From contig CALNVZ010003435.1 in assembly GCA_940671915.1 (NCBI GenBank), forward strand, positions 13,400,087 through 13,464,086: a DNA stretch of 64,000 nucleotides, read 5' to 3'. Shown piece after piece: positions 19,199 to 31,785 of this stretch. The notes under the pieces are model-generated. The model did no database searches. It was not told the origin of the DNA and was given only the letters and a program-made list of their open reading frames with translations. This DNA comes from Paracentrotus lividus (lineage: Eukaryota; Echinodermata; Echinoidea; Camarodonta; Echinidae). Position 1 is the stretch's first letter. The number at the start of each line of letters is the position of its first letter. Position numbers and translations under genes: made by a program.

Positions 19199-19637
19199 AT
19201 GTGATCAATACACAAAATAATAATCATCTTCCATAAATTTTGATGATCATCAAATTGAATGCTCTACCACGATAGTTTCTCCAGAATGATCGCGGATATT
19301 ACTTGATTGATCATTTTCATCATTGAAGAGCCTCTGAATATATATATATTTTTAAATGCGCAATTCGAAAGCTATGCTCATGATGTTTGTGTGATTAAAT
19401 TTCCAAAGAAAGATTGACCGATCATCTTATTCCAGAGGTAATTCATGCCAAGCATAATATATAGACGGAAGAAACTACATAATCAATCTGGAATAGGATT
19501 TTGATATGTGTAGTACTATATATATTTATTTCGATCCATAATCCTATCTCGGTACTCATAAACAAATGAAGATCAATATTTGTCTAATGAATTTTTGTAG
19601 ATCATGCGTAGTTGATTTTTGATTCAGGACCATTCTT

Positions 19638-20834
19638 GGTCACGTGTGTGACCGAAATTATGCAAAATCTTGACTTTAATTGGCTATAACTCTAACAATG
19701 TTAAGGATATACTGATTTAATGTTTGTATTATGCTAACATATTTTGCTGGCTATCATTTGGAAATATTTTTTGATATTTACAATATGCATGTTCAAGGTC
19801 AGAGGTAAAAAGAAGTGGGCCACGTGTGTGACTTCACAGAACGGCATGATTTTGAAAGTTCAATTTCATTTTGAAATTCCTTTGAGTTTTAAAATGATGA
19901 AATGTTCTTATTGATGTGAGATATACATTATGGACCTGCTAACCATAAAATACCACTGGATAGCAGTCATCTCTGAAATTTCTTTTTTTTTAATCTATTA
20001 TTTTATATCGCGATGTCGGGTCACGTGGGTGACATTTTAGTGGGTCACGTGTGTGACCTATGGCAAATTGTACAGAAAATGAATATATTATGTATTATGC
20101 AATAAATGTACATTTTGAGCAATTACTATATCCGCTGTGGTAAAACTCTTATGAACTCAACCCTAATCAGTCACTGGGGTGTTTTGGTAGCTATCAAGAC
20201 TGGGGGTGGGGCGGGGAGGGAGGGGGGCCATGATGAACCCTATAAGATCTCGACTGTTGATCGCGCGACCGCGCCGAAAATTTGCACGATGCTAGTGTGC
20301 GATGTGAACTACACGAAAGCACTGTTAATTTTCCCAAAATAATATTTATTTATTTTATATGAATTAATTATGCTAAAGCTTCTGGAATGCTAATTTTTGT
20401 TTGCATAATCCTTATAGGATCCCTAACAATTGTATTTGGAAAAAATTGGTATCGAAATAAATTCCTTGTGTATTTCATGTTTTATTAATTTCTTATGTAT
20501 TTCTTTGTTTTTTTCGACCTTTTGTTTTTCTTTGTTTTTTCGGAAAAATTATTGCAGAACCATTTTGGAGCATAGTAATGCTAAAATAAATTAATTTCAG
20601 CGAATGAAAGTGAAAATAATCAGACCTTTATGACCGCCCCCACTCAGCGGGTCACGTGTATGACCAATTGGTTTGCTAATTAATAATCAAATTAAAACTT
20701 GTCATGGATTCATATTTGGTGAGATGCAAGGTACATTAAACGTATAGCTTTGGAGAAAAAAAAAAAATAATAATACCAGAGCCACGGTTAAGGCGGGGCA
20801 TAAACTTTTTGTGTTTTCTGGTCACGTGTGTAAC
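19638..20834. promoter_or_regulatory. Six palindromic GGTCACGTGTGTGACC-type sites
   Basis: Sites at 19638-19653, 19818-19833, 20019-20033, 20043-20058, 20650-20665 and 20820-20834. The full form is an inverted repeat GGTCAC-GTGT-GTGACC containing a CACGTG E-box. It could suit bHLH-ZIP factors (USF, MITF, Myc) or nuclear-receptor half sites. The cluster lies 0.4-1.6 kb upstream of the CUB/LDLa start codon. The rest of 19199-21200 shows no gene. Confidence 0.5.
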
Positions 20835-21206
20835 ATTTGAGGACAATTAATTTTTTCGGGGTTGATTATCTTAATAAAATCAATTTAACAACATTATTTT
20901 TTGGGTTAGATTAAAAGGAATAGAGGTAAATAATAATATAATGACAGTAATCCAAGTGAGGAAGTCAGCATATCCATTCCAGCCAGGGTAAAAAAAATGA
21001 TATTTTATGTACCGTTTTTCCATCTAATTATCATTTATGCTTATAATTTATGCAAATGAGCATGAACAATTGCAAAGTCATGAAAAAAAAAAAAAAACAT
21101 TAGTTCATGAAACTTCAGACATTGCTCTATTTGAATATGCAGCTTTAAAAAAAAAAAGTAAAAACTTTATTTTGTCCCCAAAAGGTTCACTTTTCAAAGA
21201 ATGGCC

Positions 21207-21579
21207 CTATATTGTTTTCTAATAAATTTTCACTTTATTTGTTAAGAAACTGCTTTCCTCGTAACTTTGGCCAAGATATATGATATATTGATGGCAATAT
21301 GCTATTGCATCTATACATATATTGTAAAATCAGCACCCCATCTAGAAAAAAAAAATTAAAAAAAAAAAAAAAATTTTAAGTATATTTTCTGTTTAGAAAA
21401 AAGATATTCATGAATGTCGAATTTCATGAAAAATAACACTTTTCTTTTGAAATGTCATTATAATTCTCATGAAAATGCAGAGATGCAATAACATATTGCC
21501 ATCAATATATCTGGGCCAAAGTTATGAGGAAAGCAGTTTCTTAATAAATAAAGTGAAAATTTACCACAAAACAATATAG
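21207..21579. mobile_element. Fold-back element, ~110-bp arms
   Basis: CTATATTGTTTTCTAATAAA, AAACTGCTTTCCTC, AACTTTGGCC and TTGATGGCAATATG on the left are mirrored as complements on the right, ending ACAATATAG. The arms enclose an A/T-rich centre. No ORF. Likely a MITE. Confidence 0.7.
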
Positions 21580-21599
21580 AAAATGCATGGCAAGTTGTG

Positions 21600-22138
21600 C
21601 CCCAGTGACATCACAGATGTTGCTAATTTGGTATAGCGATCAATTTTGTGTGCTTCAAAAAGATATTCATAACTTTTTTTATTATTAGTCCGATTTTCTT
21701 CAAACTTTTTAAATCTGTTTTCTAATTTGTTTGTTTGTTTGTTTTTTGTTTTTTGTTGTTTTTTTTTGCTTCTTACAAAAGCAACTTATTTTGGGTCCAG
21801 ACCTTACCTTTAATGTAGATGTAAAACCTAGTAATTTCCTTTTGTTATAATGCGGTATTTCAATAGCTTAACTTCTCTAAATCATTTATTGACGAAAGAT
21901 TTCTTAATAATAATCCAGTTGCCAGAGTAAATGTAACTACTAGAAGTGGCAGGGTGATTAAACAACCAGTGCGTTTTACATTGTAATAGTGCTAAACACA
22001 ACAAGATATTAGTTTATAGTTTTGTTATTTGTGTTCTTGTTATGTTCTTGTACTTTCACAATGCAAACATTTGCATTCATCATTGATATTATGTTCTTTG
22101 GTCTATGCATATCATTATTGTAAATACATGTACACTCT
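21600..22138. other. No gene seen
   Basis: AT-rich sequence with a (GTTT)n-like stretch at 21727-21760; nothing recognised. Confidence 0.5.
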
Positions 22139-23336
22139 CAGAACGCTGGTAAAAAAAATGCATATTAAAACCAGTTGGTTAAAAATATTAACCAATAATG
22201 TATTAAAAAGAAAAGTTGGTTAAAAAACAAGTTGGTTAAACGTGAAAAAGCATGGGTTGGTTAAAAAAGCCCAATTCCAATTTTAACCAATAGTTGGTTT
22301 AAAAAATTGGTCACGTGGAAGAAAAACAACCAATGGGAAACGGGGATTTAACAAAGATACGCGCTCCGCTCCTCGCGCTAGAAATCTTGCGATTTTGATT
22401 TATACGTACACGTAAGATATAGTGCGCCTATTCATTGTGCACGTATTTTGTTCGCGACGACAAACAAGGTTACACAAGCTGACTGCTGGTCTGGCTGGAC
22501 CTATCTTGACGATCTGATCAAAGTATATTGGTAGGTAGAAATGACTTGAAGAGTATAGGCCTGTGATATAGGACTAACATGCATTATGTTTTGGACTATA
22601 CATGGCCAGTACGGTTCTTAATTATTTCGGTTGAGACGTTAGACCTAGCGTTAACTTAGGTATTAAACTTGCCTGAAATTTATGCAGCTCCGGTGTAGAA
22701 TCTAAATACTTCGCTCTCCAACCAGCTTGGTCTCGGACTAAGTCTTGAGGTCATAGATTTAGTTGGCTAAATAGTAGAACTACGTTAGAACCATCACTTG
22801 CATCTAAATTTAGCCTAAATATTTTTAGACCTCTCGATTATAGTCCAATGAGGCCTACTTGACTGGTTTAAGAGTGATGACCTTGGAATTTAAACGTAGA
22901 ATCTAGGCCAGCATCTCGTTTCTATATTCTAGATCTATAATTAGATCCAGTTAGATCTCAGATACTGGACTAGATTGTAGACCTAACGTCTGAACCGAAG
23001 TAATGATATTGTACTGACCAATAAGGCTACTGTATAGGCCTACCCTGTTTAAGGCCAACAAATAATGCATGTAGTCTAATAATACAGGCATAACTCTTCA
23101 TGTTATTTGTACCAATACTTTGATCAAATTGTCAAAAGGCCGGTCCGGTCCGGTCTATCGCTTGATTTTTTTTTAACCAACCATGATGTATTAAAAAAAG
23201 AAATTAACCAATTAAGTATTAAAAAATTTAACCAACTAGGGTTGGTTAAAATATTTTAACCAACTTTTTATTAAAGTTTTAATACATAATTGGTTAAATT
23301 TTAACCAACTGGGGTTGGTTAACGCGTTTAACCAAC
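22139..23336. mobile_element. Fold-back element with TTGGTTAAA sub-repeats
   Basis: Both ends (about 22155-22315 and 23165-23336) consist of repeated TTGGTTAAA / TTTAACCAA units, six or seven on the left and nine on the right, in both orientations. The 850-bp middle is non-repetitive and starts with a CpG-bearing block (CGCGCTCCGCTCCTCGCGC). Arrays of short sub-repeats at both ends are typical of fold-back elements such as the sea-urchin TU family. No transposase is seen. Confidence 0.65.
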
Positions 23337-24462
23337 GGGGTCATCCCGATAGTCCGCGGGTCCGATAGTCCGCGGGGGGGGGGGTGCTGTTCGTTATTCC
23401 GAAAATAGAAAAGGTTCGTTATTCCGAAAATGGAAAAGGTTCGTTATTCTGAAAATAGAAAAGGTTCGTTATTCCGAAAATAGAAAAGGTTCGTTATTCC
23501 GAAAATGGAATAAGGTTCGTTATTTCCGAAAATGAAATAAGGTTCGTTATTCCGAAAATGAAATTAGGTTCGTTAGTCCGAAACTGAAATAATCTGTGGC
23601 GAAGCCGGGAAAATGGAAAGGGCAGGCGTGGGGGAGGGGGAGGATAGAATCACCATCATGCTGTTCATTATATCCGCCCGTCTTATTTCATGAAGAGGTT
23701 ATGTCGACAAAGTATCGGCGGCGAGTTCTTCCGATAAAGAAAAAGTTTCGCTTCTAAACGGGCCGTTATCACCCCTGACTAAATAATTATTATTAACATT
23801 ATTGGCGGCGACTTCTTAATCTTCCGATAAATATTAATTTCCGCTGATAATTCTTTTTAATAATTTTTTTCATAAATAAATACGGAACGAATAAAATTGC
23901 GGAATTCATTATTTAGTTATTGAGTGATAACGGTCCAATTTTAGAAACGAAACTTATTCTTTAACGAAAGAAGTCGCCGCTGATAACGTTTCGAAACAAT
24001 TTCTTAACGAAATAAAAAAGGCACGAAAACAATTGTGGAAATAATTATTCAGTTTTTGCGTGGTAAAGGCCTGGTTTTAGTAGCGAAACTTATTTTTTTT
24101 GGAAGAAGTCACCGTCGATAACATTGGGAAATAAATTCTTCATTAAATACAGACGGAACGAAATCAATTACGGAATAAGTTATGTAGTTATGGACAGTTT
24201 AACGACCCTATTTTAGAAGCGAAACAAATTCTTTATCAGTAGAAGTCGCCGTTGATAAGTTTGTGAAATAAATTCTCCGAAAATCAAAATTAAACAGCAT
24301 TAGCTGAGAAATAATGACACCCCTCCCCCCAAAAAAATCCCCCTTATCTGGAGGTTATTCACGGGTGACCGTCCTCCGCTTAGACTATTACTTATAGAAT
24401 ATTGGATGGCCTTGAGGTTGATACAAGGAATATTGGACGAGCTTTGCACAAATGAAGAGTTT

Positions 24463-25237
24463 GTTTCCAAAAGGGACTAAATCCACTTTTGGAGATTTCG
24501 AGTAAATCACTGATTTTTGATTTATCACTTTACCGTGAACCATATGACTTAATTTTGGTACACATGCTAGTATAATTGTCTTAGACCATTTTAATAACAA
24601 TTTAAAAAATCTAGCTATAAAATTTTATTTTTTATGAATTTTTGAAATTTCAATTTCTATGGATTTAGTCCCTTTTGGAATGAAACTCCCGTAAATCGTC
24701 TATTTTCCCAATTATTTTGTCTAATTGAAGTTTTTGGTCGGCCAAAAATGTGTTTAAATGTTATTCTGAAGGTGTATGAATAAAATAAAAGTAAAAATTA
24801 TAAATTTGGAAGAAATTTTTTTTCGCCAAAAAATTTGATTTTCAGGCGGTTCACAAATTTCATTCCAAAAGGGACTAAATCCAAGAATATTCATAAAATT
24901 CTTAAATATTAATCAAATTTATTCAAATTTTCTTTCAAGATCTTAGATCAATATCTACAGCCTGTGCGCAAAAATCAGAATATATATCCGACGGGAAAAT
25001 GGTTAAAGTTTGATATTTAGAATCCACAGACTGGATTTAGTCCCTTTTGGAATGAAACTGTTTTGGATTTAGTCCCTTTTGGAATGAAACAGAAATTTGA
25101 AACCTCAAAATATTTGTTTCCAAAAAAAATTTTGGAATGCAATGTTGGGCATTTTAATCCCTTGTGCTAGGTGCATATACATGTATTTAGCTTAAAAAGT
25201 GAACTTTGGTCAGATATGGATTTAGTCCCTTTTGGAA
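24463..25237. repeat. Repeated motif GGATTTAGTCCCTTTTGGAA
   Basis: Six occurrences: forward at 24661, 25033, 25065 and 25218, inverted at 24463 and 24858, most followed by TGAAAC. Spacing is irregular (32-200 bp). They sit inside the 24391-26015 insertion. Confidence 0.8.
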
Positions 25238-25348
25238 CCAAGCTCTTCAAATATTGGACGAGTTGAAGACGAGTGCAATATTTTGAAAAGCGAGTTCAAT
25301 ATATCCTTGTATTGACCGAAAATATCTAATATAATATAAGAGGATTTT

Positions 25349-25830
25349 ACAAAGAGCCCCCCCCCCCATTTTTTTTATCATAGTTTTTTTTTTATTCATT
25401 AAGGATTCTAAACCCACATTTTTTTTCTGGATTACGATTCTATATTTGCAATGGCCCCCCCCCCAAAAAAAAAAAAAATTGCCCCCTTTTTTTTTTTTTT
25501 TTTTTTTTATTTTCTGGAAAAAAAATTGGGCCCTCAAAAAAAAATGCCCCCCCACAAAAAAAAAATAAATAAAAAAATTGGCCCCCCAAAAAAAATGGCC
25601 CCCCCCAAATAAATTGCCCCCCCCCCAAAAAAAAAAAAAGAGCCCCCCTAATTTTGCTTAATCTGGAGAAAAAAAATTCGGCCCCCCCCAAAAAAAAAAA
25701 AAAAAATTGGCCCCCCAAAAAAAAATTTGCCCCCCCCCCACCAAAAAAAATTTGCCCCCCCCCAAAAAAAAAAAAAAACCGTCCCAATCCCTTAAAAAAA
25801 TTATTTGTCTCCCCCAAAAAACAATACAAA
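25349..25830. repeat. Alternating C-run / A-run low-complexity block
   Basis: Runs of 6-10 C alternate with runs of 6-15 A, often joined by TTGG or TTTG, for about 480 bp. It yields spurious Phe/Gly- and Pro/Lys-rich open frames. Long homopolymers make the exact sequence doubtful. Confidence 0.9.
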
Positions 25831-26141
25831 AATATTAATCTCTCTGTTTATCTCACTTTCAATTTGGGGATCCCCCTTCTTGGCTGCCCATATATATAGG
25901 CAGTGAGGCCACGATATTGGGCGATTCAACGAACTTTGTAAAGTAGGTCAAGTTTATGAAGTGCTCAACAAAATAACACTTGTATTTGGCCTCGTCAAAA
26001 CCCTCTGTATGGATATAATGCATAATATTCTATATTTTTTTATTACAACACCGCTTTTTGTTACTGTTACTAAAATAGGTTTAGTTCATTTTCGGAAAAA
26101 CGAACCTTATTTCATTTTCTGACTAATGTAACCAGTGTGGT

Positions 26142-27574
26142 GTCAAACATATTTGATATTTGGAAAGGCATATCAATTCTAGTTGTAAACTTAAGAGATA
26201 GAGGGCGCTACCATTCTACTCAAAGCGAATTCGCCAATTGTCTTTTTGGACAGTTTTTCACTTTATTTTCTTTATTGTGGCGAGCAACTACCTTTTCAAA
26301 GAAATGTTCGCTCTGATTAAGTACGCTAACAGTCTGAATTTTTCAAAAATAGGAAAAACTAATTGCAAAGGAAAGAAAAAGTCCTGTCACTTTTGTCAAT
26401 TCGAAAGCCTAGTCGGATCAAATTCCTGTACAATATTGTATATTTTGCTCTCAAAATAGCTCATGCGCTGCATAGTTTTGATCCTCGATGCCGCATTATT
26501 CTATTATAGCTTAATGTTCGCAGGGTAATTAAAAGCGTGAATTCTCAGCTTTCCGGCGATGGTACATTCATTTTAATTGATTTTTTAAAAAAGTCCTGTC
26601 ACTTTGAACATAATCATAAGAGGTTCTCTCCTCGACTGGTCAATATTTACGCTTATCACATGCATATCGCATAGTAACATGTGAACGGAGTCTTCGCAAG
26701 ACTTGTGGCAAGTTCACAATCTATGTCATTGTTTTGAGCATCAATATATATGAATTGCATATTCTGATTATAATAACAATAATTTTATAAGCTTGCCCAA
26801 ATGTGCATTTCCTCCATCTGGTCTGGAGAATCTATTAACTAACACCATAATAAATTTTCATCAATTTCTTTCATCTCCACGAGTAGTTTGCTCAAAAGTA
26901 CGGACAATACCATTCCACTGCAGGGAAGTCTTCTTATGCGAGTTTTTGTGAGCTAATTTATTATTGCAGCCAACTGTATAAATTTCTGCGCTTCTCAGCC
27001 GTATTTCCAATGTCACTTTGTTGCGTCTGGCCTCTTAGATAATGGACGCGCCTTGTTTAATTACGATTTAATGCCGCACATTGGTGTACGTTAACTTTAC
27101 ATTTTACATAGAGTAGAATTGATAAGGAAAACTTGTCCTTTTTTATTTCGGAGAGCAATAAATGGTAAGACACCGTTTCTGAAAAATGGGCCCCAGCTGA
27201 AATTTTATGGGAGGTGCATGGTATATGGGGATAATCAGTAATCGAAATCTGTCATGAAGTTTGTTTCATATTTCTCCGAAAACTATTTACAGGTTTTGTT
27301 CATACCTCTGTCAAATTGATAATGGCCAAAAAAAATAGCAACACCCATGGAGATAAAATCAATCCTTTTTCACGCCGAGTTAAGAGGTTGTGATTGTGTA
27401 TGGAATTTCAATTTCTGCGGCTAAATCAGAACTTTATATTTACTAAAAGAAGCTGGCTATAATTTGATCATTTAGCAGAATAAAGTTGCATTAATTTTCC
27501 TTGGCAACAGTAAAAATAAAGTCATCTCCTTTGAGTTTGAAGTTTCTTTGTCTCTCTGAGCATGCTGAGAAAAG
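26142..27574. other. No gene seen
   Basis: About 1.4 kb of AT-rich sequence. Only short ORFs (73 aa at most) without motifs; CCTGTCACTTTG-like phrases recur at about 26382 and 26594. Confidence 0.4.
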
Positions 27575-27820
27575 TGTCGTAGTCTAATGGTCGTATCACT
27601 TAATGACTGGGATTGCAAATGTCGTGTGTTCGTTTCCCGGCCGTCCTTAAGCAAGGCATTTTATCTACATTGTTTAACGCTCCACCCAGGTGGAAATGGG
27701 TACCCGATATGCTTGAGCGCTACATACTTGGCCGCTCAGGTGTGACCAGGGTATAAGTAATGTGTAAAAAACATTCTTTGTAAAGCGCCATGAGCGTCAT
27801 GCCTATCATCTTTATAAACG
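27575..27820 (+). mobile_element. tRNA-derived SINE
   Basis: The head has an A box (TAGTCTAATGGTC) and a B box (GTGTTCGTTTCCC) about 35 bp apart. The body reads CACCCAGGTGGAAATGGGTA and GCTCAGGTGTGACCAGGGTA, ending TGTAAAGCGCCATGAGCG. The tail phrase recurs at 30077, showing it is a repeat. A marine-invertebrate SINE2-type element is likely; no clear target duplication was found. Confidence 0.75.
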
Positions 27821-28440
27821 AAACCTTCAAGCAGTTTAATATTAAATAAATCATAAATCCCCATTTCTAAAGATTTCATATTAATATGTTTGGCTGCTTT
27901 TGTTTTTTCCCTTTGTTGATGAAAATGCGTCTGGTCATCTATTGCTCTTGAACATGAAAAAAGGACAACCTTTTCCTTTCAAAATATACATACAAATGTG
28001 GGACAACACTCTAGTTATGAATGAAACACCATTAGCTTGTAAAGTTTTTTTAAAATGCTAACAATTTTTTTTTCAATGCACGCATTTTAGCTATGTAGCA
28101 ATATTTATGCCCAGAGAGGGTACACCCCACATACACTTTGTACGACGATGAATTAATAAACTTCTTACATTTGTGAATAGGACAATTTTAAAGTTCAAAC
28201 AAAATGTATAGGCCTCTACATGTACATGTAGATTGAATATATAAACAAAAAGTAATTTGATTCTCATAGTGTAAAATACACATACCATTGTAATTGTTTA
28301 CCTCTTTCGGCGAAGAAGCCATTTTCGACTTTCCGTTGCCCACTATAATTGCCAAGCTACGTAAAGTGATCTAGACTTCGTCCACTATTGAAAGTAAATT
28401 TATGATAAATACAGACATCAGGTCTAGAACAGGAAGGCAC
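27821..28440. other. No gene seen
   Basis: AT-rich, nothing recognised. Confidence 0.4.
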
Positions 28441-29347
28441 TCATACCCAGGGAGCAAAACCCCATATTTTTGAAGGAGCTGAAATGTCGAGATATAAAAA
28501 GTAGCCCTATCTAGGATGGTTTTATGGACCCTAACCAACATCGCTAGGGCAGACTACTCTTTAGATCAGCTGCAGGGGGTCCCTACGGGTGGGGGCGTCC
28601 AAAATAGCCGCCCCTTTTACAAAAATTAGTATTCTGAACAAAAATGGTTGAAGCAAAGTTTCAAACACATTGAGTTTGGTATCAAATTAAAGATGATAAA
28701 ATTTCCTACAATTTGGTACTATTTTCAATAAGAATCATATTCAGTAAAGGTAAAATTTTAAGCGGTAAACTTGATTTTTCTCATATTTTTCAAAAAAATA
28801 ATTTTTATCTGTTTATTGTTTTACCTCGTGTAATAATCATGTCAAGACCTGAGGCGCGAAACTTTTCAGAAATGTGCCCCAATGTATGGACAAGAGTATG
28901 TAAAAAAGAAAAAAATAATACCTTTTTCGAATAAAAAGATATAACGCTATAAAATTACGACTGCAATATACGGAAAAACGACGTTTTTGCCCCATTTATG
29001 TGGAAAACCCATACATACACGTGTAATACCCTTTTGCCGTGCGCGTATGTGTATTGCACGGCGTGATCTAACAATAATTAACATGAATATGCAAGTTTCC
29101 ATAAAGGTTAATAAAAAATGGACTTCTCGACCAATCTGTTGTGAAGAGGGAGGGGATGAGGGATGGGTTATAAACACGGGAACAATTTTTGGGGCGGCAG
29201 ATGTATTATAATCTTGTTTTGAATCAAATTAATGAAATTGTGCTTGTGCAATAAACAAGACATCCAACGAATAAAAAAAAAACACACACAAAAAACATCT
29301 GAGTTTAAAAGAGTTATAAATAATTTGTTTGCCTATTTATACAGAAA

Positions 29348-29575
29348 ACAACGTACCCCCAGGGGCTGCAGAGCCGGGGATGGGGCTGGGGATTGCAGCC
29401 CCCACTTTTGTCAACTGAAGAAACGTGTACAAAAACGCTAAAACAGCCATAAGGCTGCCTAAATTGGTGATTTTTTTTTAGCCTGTTCAGCACCCCCCCC
29501 CCCCCCCCCCATTTCGGCTCGGCCTCTCCACTTTCAAAAACGCTCCCCGGCCCCTGCCCCTCCCCCAGTTTGTGT
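29348..29575 (-). repeat. Dispersed G-rich repeat, copy 2
   Basis: Reverse complement of the 18711 family: AGCCGAAATGGGGG, then CAGGCTAAAA and GACAAAAGTGGGGGCTGCA on the - strand. Contains an 18-20-nt C run (29493-29510). Confidence 0.75.
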
Positions 29576-30071
29576 AAATGACTATATAGACGTTTTTTCT
29601 TACAGGCTGTGATCAAACAGATTTTGGATTATAAAATTTATATTATAAGGGTAAATCTAACAACCTAATGATATCATTATGATGGATTTATCAGTCAACA
29701 TGTTGGGGTGATCTGCAAACAGGGCCCACTTTGGGGCGTCAGTTAGACATTCTAGTATTCTGTTCTTTTATATCGTGTCTTTTTCAGTAGAAAGTAATGG
29801 AAATTGACTTGGAAATTTATTTGTTTTTATTTTTATTTTTTATATTTATTCTGAACATAGGAACAGCAAGTCAAGGCCTCGACATGGGTATAAAAAGTAC
29901 CGTGAATATATATTTAATACAACGAACATATGGAGGAGCTTTTTTCACATTTATACTTCAGACCTGTTGTATGATTTGCTTTAGGGCTTACTTATCCTAT
30001 GTTGATGTAGGCAAACACTAATTAGCACTATATACTTAACAGTCTGAGGAAACAAGAGAATATTTTCTGAT

Positions 30072-30232
30072 TTAGGGTTTGTAAGCGCCATGAGCGCCGA
30101 AAGGCGGACCTGTGCACTATAGAAGTAGCCATTATTATTATTATGCCACTATTATTATTATTATTTTTACTATTATTATTATTATTATTATTATTACAAT
30201 TATTATTATTATCAATATTATTATCACATTGT
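30072..30232 (+). repeat. SINE tail fragment with (ATT)n tail
   Basis: GTAAGCGCCATGAGCG followed by GTGCACTATAGAAGTAGCC, the 3' end of the SINE family seen at 27575, runs into about 100 bp of (TTA)n. The head is missing, as for a 5'-truncated copy. Confidence 0.65.
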
Positions 30233-30397
30233 TGATCTTTTCTCTAAATGTATTAATATTAGCCTGGAACACGTCATTTCATAGACTTATGTGCTAATTA
30301 TGTGTTATTATATTATCCGATCAATTATTCAATCAATCTGCTATAAGGGTTTAGAAATTCGGCCCAGATGAATGGGTTGCAAAACTAAAATCAGTTC

Positions 30398-30428
<31 letters not shown>

Positions 30429-30930
30429 TTTAAGTATCCCTTAAGCATGCAATACTCTATTCAATGCATGAACTGGACACACCACCATGTGCAGGATGTG
30501 ATCAAATTTGGGTTAGGCATGATTCTGTGAGTATGGGCAGTATGAATTTATTGACTGACAAATGACTCCTTTTGGTTGGTTAACACTATAGCCACATTGA
30601 AGGAGGGGAAAGAAAGATTAGACATAGACTTAGGAGACCACTTTATTATATTTTTCTTTGAACAGGTTCGCCATTATTGTAATTAAATTAACCTGCATTA
30701 TTGCAATTATGAGTCAAGTGCATGAATTTAGCAATCGGGATGTTGTGGATCAAATTTGAAAGTTGGGAGGGGGCACAGGAGAAAAGGGCCGGGCACTTTT
30801 TCTAAAATGGTGGGTACTTCCGGCCAGTGGCGTTAAGATTAAGTTTTAAGTATTTTAAGTATTAAAATTGGGAATAGACTATGAATCAGAACCAGAAATT
30901 CGTCAAGAACCTTTTGGGGCTTTAGTCCAT

Positions 30931-31142
30931 ACCAGTGGCGGATCCAAGATTTCATTACAGGGGGGGGGGGGGGCTTATTTGGCCTTCGGCCATCAAAGAG
31001 GTCGTCTTGGTATCAGCCATAGGGTTAAGGTTAGGGGCGGCTCAATCGACCCGCCTGTCCATTTTCCTTTTTCTTTTTTCTTTTTTTTTTTTTGCTAGGG
31101 GTGGGGGCGGGCTCGCTTGGCTCCCCTGGATCCGCGCCTGCA
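30931..31142 (+). mobile_element. GGCGGATCCAAGATTTC-family MITE
   Basis: Begins CAGTGGCGGATCCAAGATTTC and ends CCCCTGGATCCGCGCCTG, imperfect inverted ends of about 16 bp. A 14-G run, GGCCTTCGGCC and a T-rich tract lie inside. Related copies lie at 39657, 40616 and 41000-41163. Confidence 0.65.
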
Positions 31143-31785
31143 TACCCCCTACGCGAGCCCTCTCAGGACAACACACTTAAAATATATTTGTCTCTAGCAG
31201 CAGGTTGAAGTTTGTTTAATTCAACTATGATGCCTGTGACCTTTTAATGCGAAATTGAGGAAAATTTTGGGTTTGAAAATACATCGAATAGTGCCCTTTT
31301 AGATTTTTAAAATTTCACCAAGTTTTGTTTTGAAAAAAAAGGAGCACTATTAATTTAGAAAAAGGGGCACGATATATTACTATTGAAAGAGGCACATTTT
31401 CATGTTTGTGATGCCTGAAAAAGTGGGTTGTACTGTACAACCTGCCCCTCCCCAGTTTCGCTTGTAGGCATCCTCCTTCAGCTGGCCAATCGAAACAATC
31501 CGAAGAATATTGGTTTGGGTCTATACAACCATTCCATATAAGCCATTATCGAAAACCAACGATTTATACTACCATCGTATACCAAAAAGATACATTGTAA
31601 ATGTATGCAAAATACATTGTTGGTCATAAAGGTTGGATTTTATTATTATTTTTATTATTATTGTTAAGCTTCAGCCACATCATTTTGCTCTGGTTTGAAG
31701 TCTTAACTTTTAATCCAAAATCTATTTGATCACATCCTGTAAGTAAAACGTCTTTATTAAAAATGCACATCCAACCAGGAACACG

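Larger units (their letters stand above)
24391..26015. mobile_element. ~1.6-kb insertion inside fold-back copy 1
   Basis: Copy 2 of the fold-back runs directly from GAGACTATTA to GCATAATATCCTAT; in copy 1 the matching parts (to 24390, and from about 26016) are separated by this segment. Its ends contain TATAGAATATT and AATATTCTATA. It holds a repeated 20-25-bp motif and a C/A tract. Family unknown; exact ends are uncertain by a few bases. Confidence 0.55.
23337..26141 (+). mobile_element. Modular fold-back element, copy 1 (interrupted)
   Basis: Order: GGGGTCATCCCGATAGTCC, a two-unit GTCCGCGGGTCCGATA array, a poly-G run, about eight GGTTCGTTATTCCGAAAAT units (23393-23590), then a ~790-bp core of ~135-bp sub-repeats (GAAGTCGCCG.TGATAA, TTTTAGAAGCGAAAC) partly in inverted orientation. 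After an inserted segment come the inverted TTTTCGGAA.AACGAACC units (26090-26141). The same order is found at 62274-64000. Non-coding. It abuts the preceding TTGGTTAAA element. Confidence 0.8.

Noticed and set aside
25247-25899. Phe/Gly-rich and Pro/Lys-rich frames
   Set aside because: Translations of alternating poly-C and poly-A runs.
27575-27650. Functional tRNA gene
   Set aside because: A and B boxes are present, but the stems do not close and a SINE body follows.
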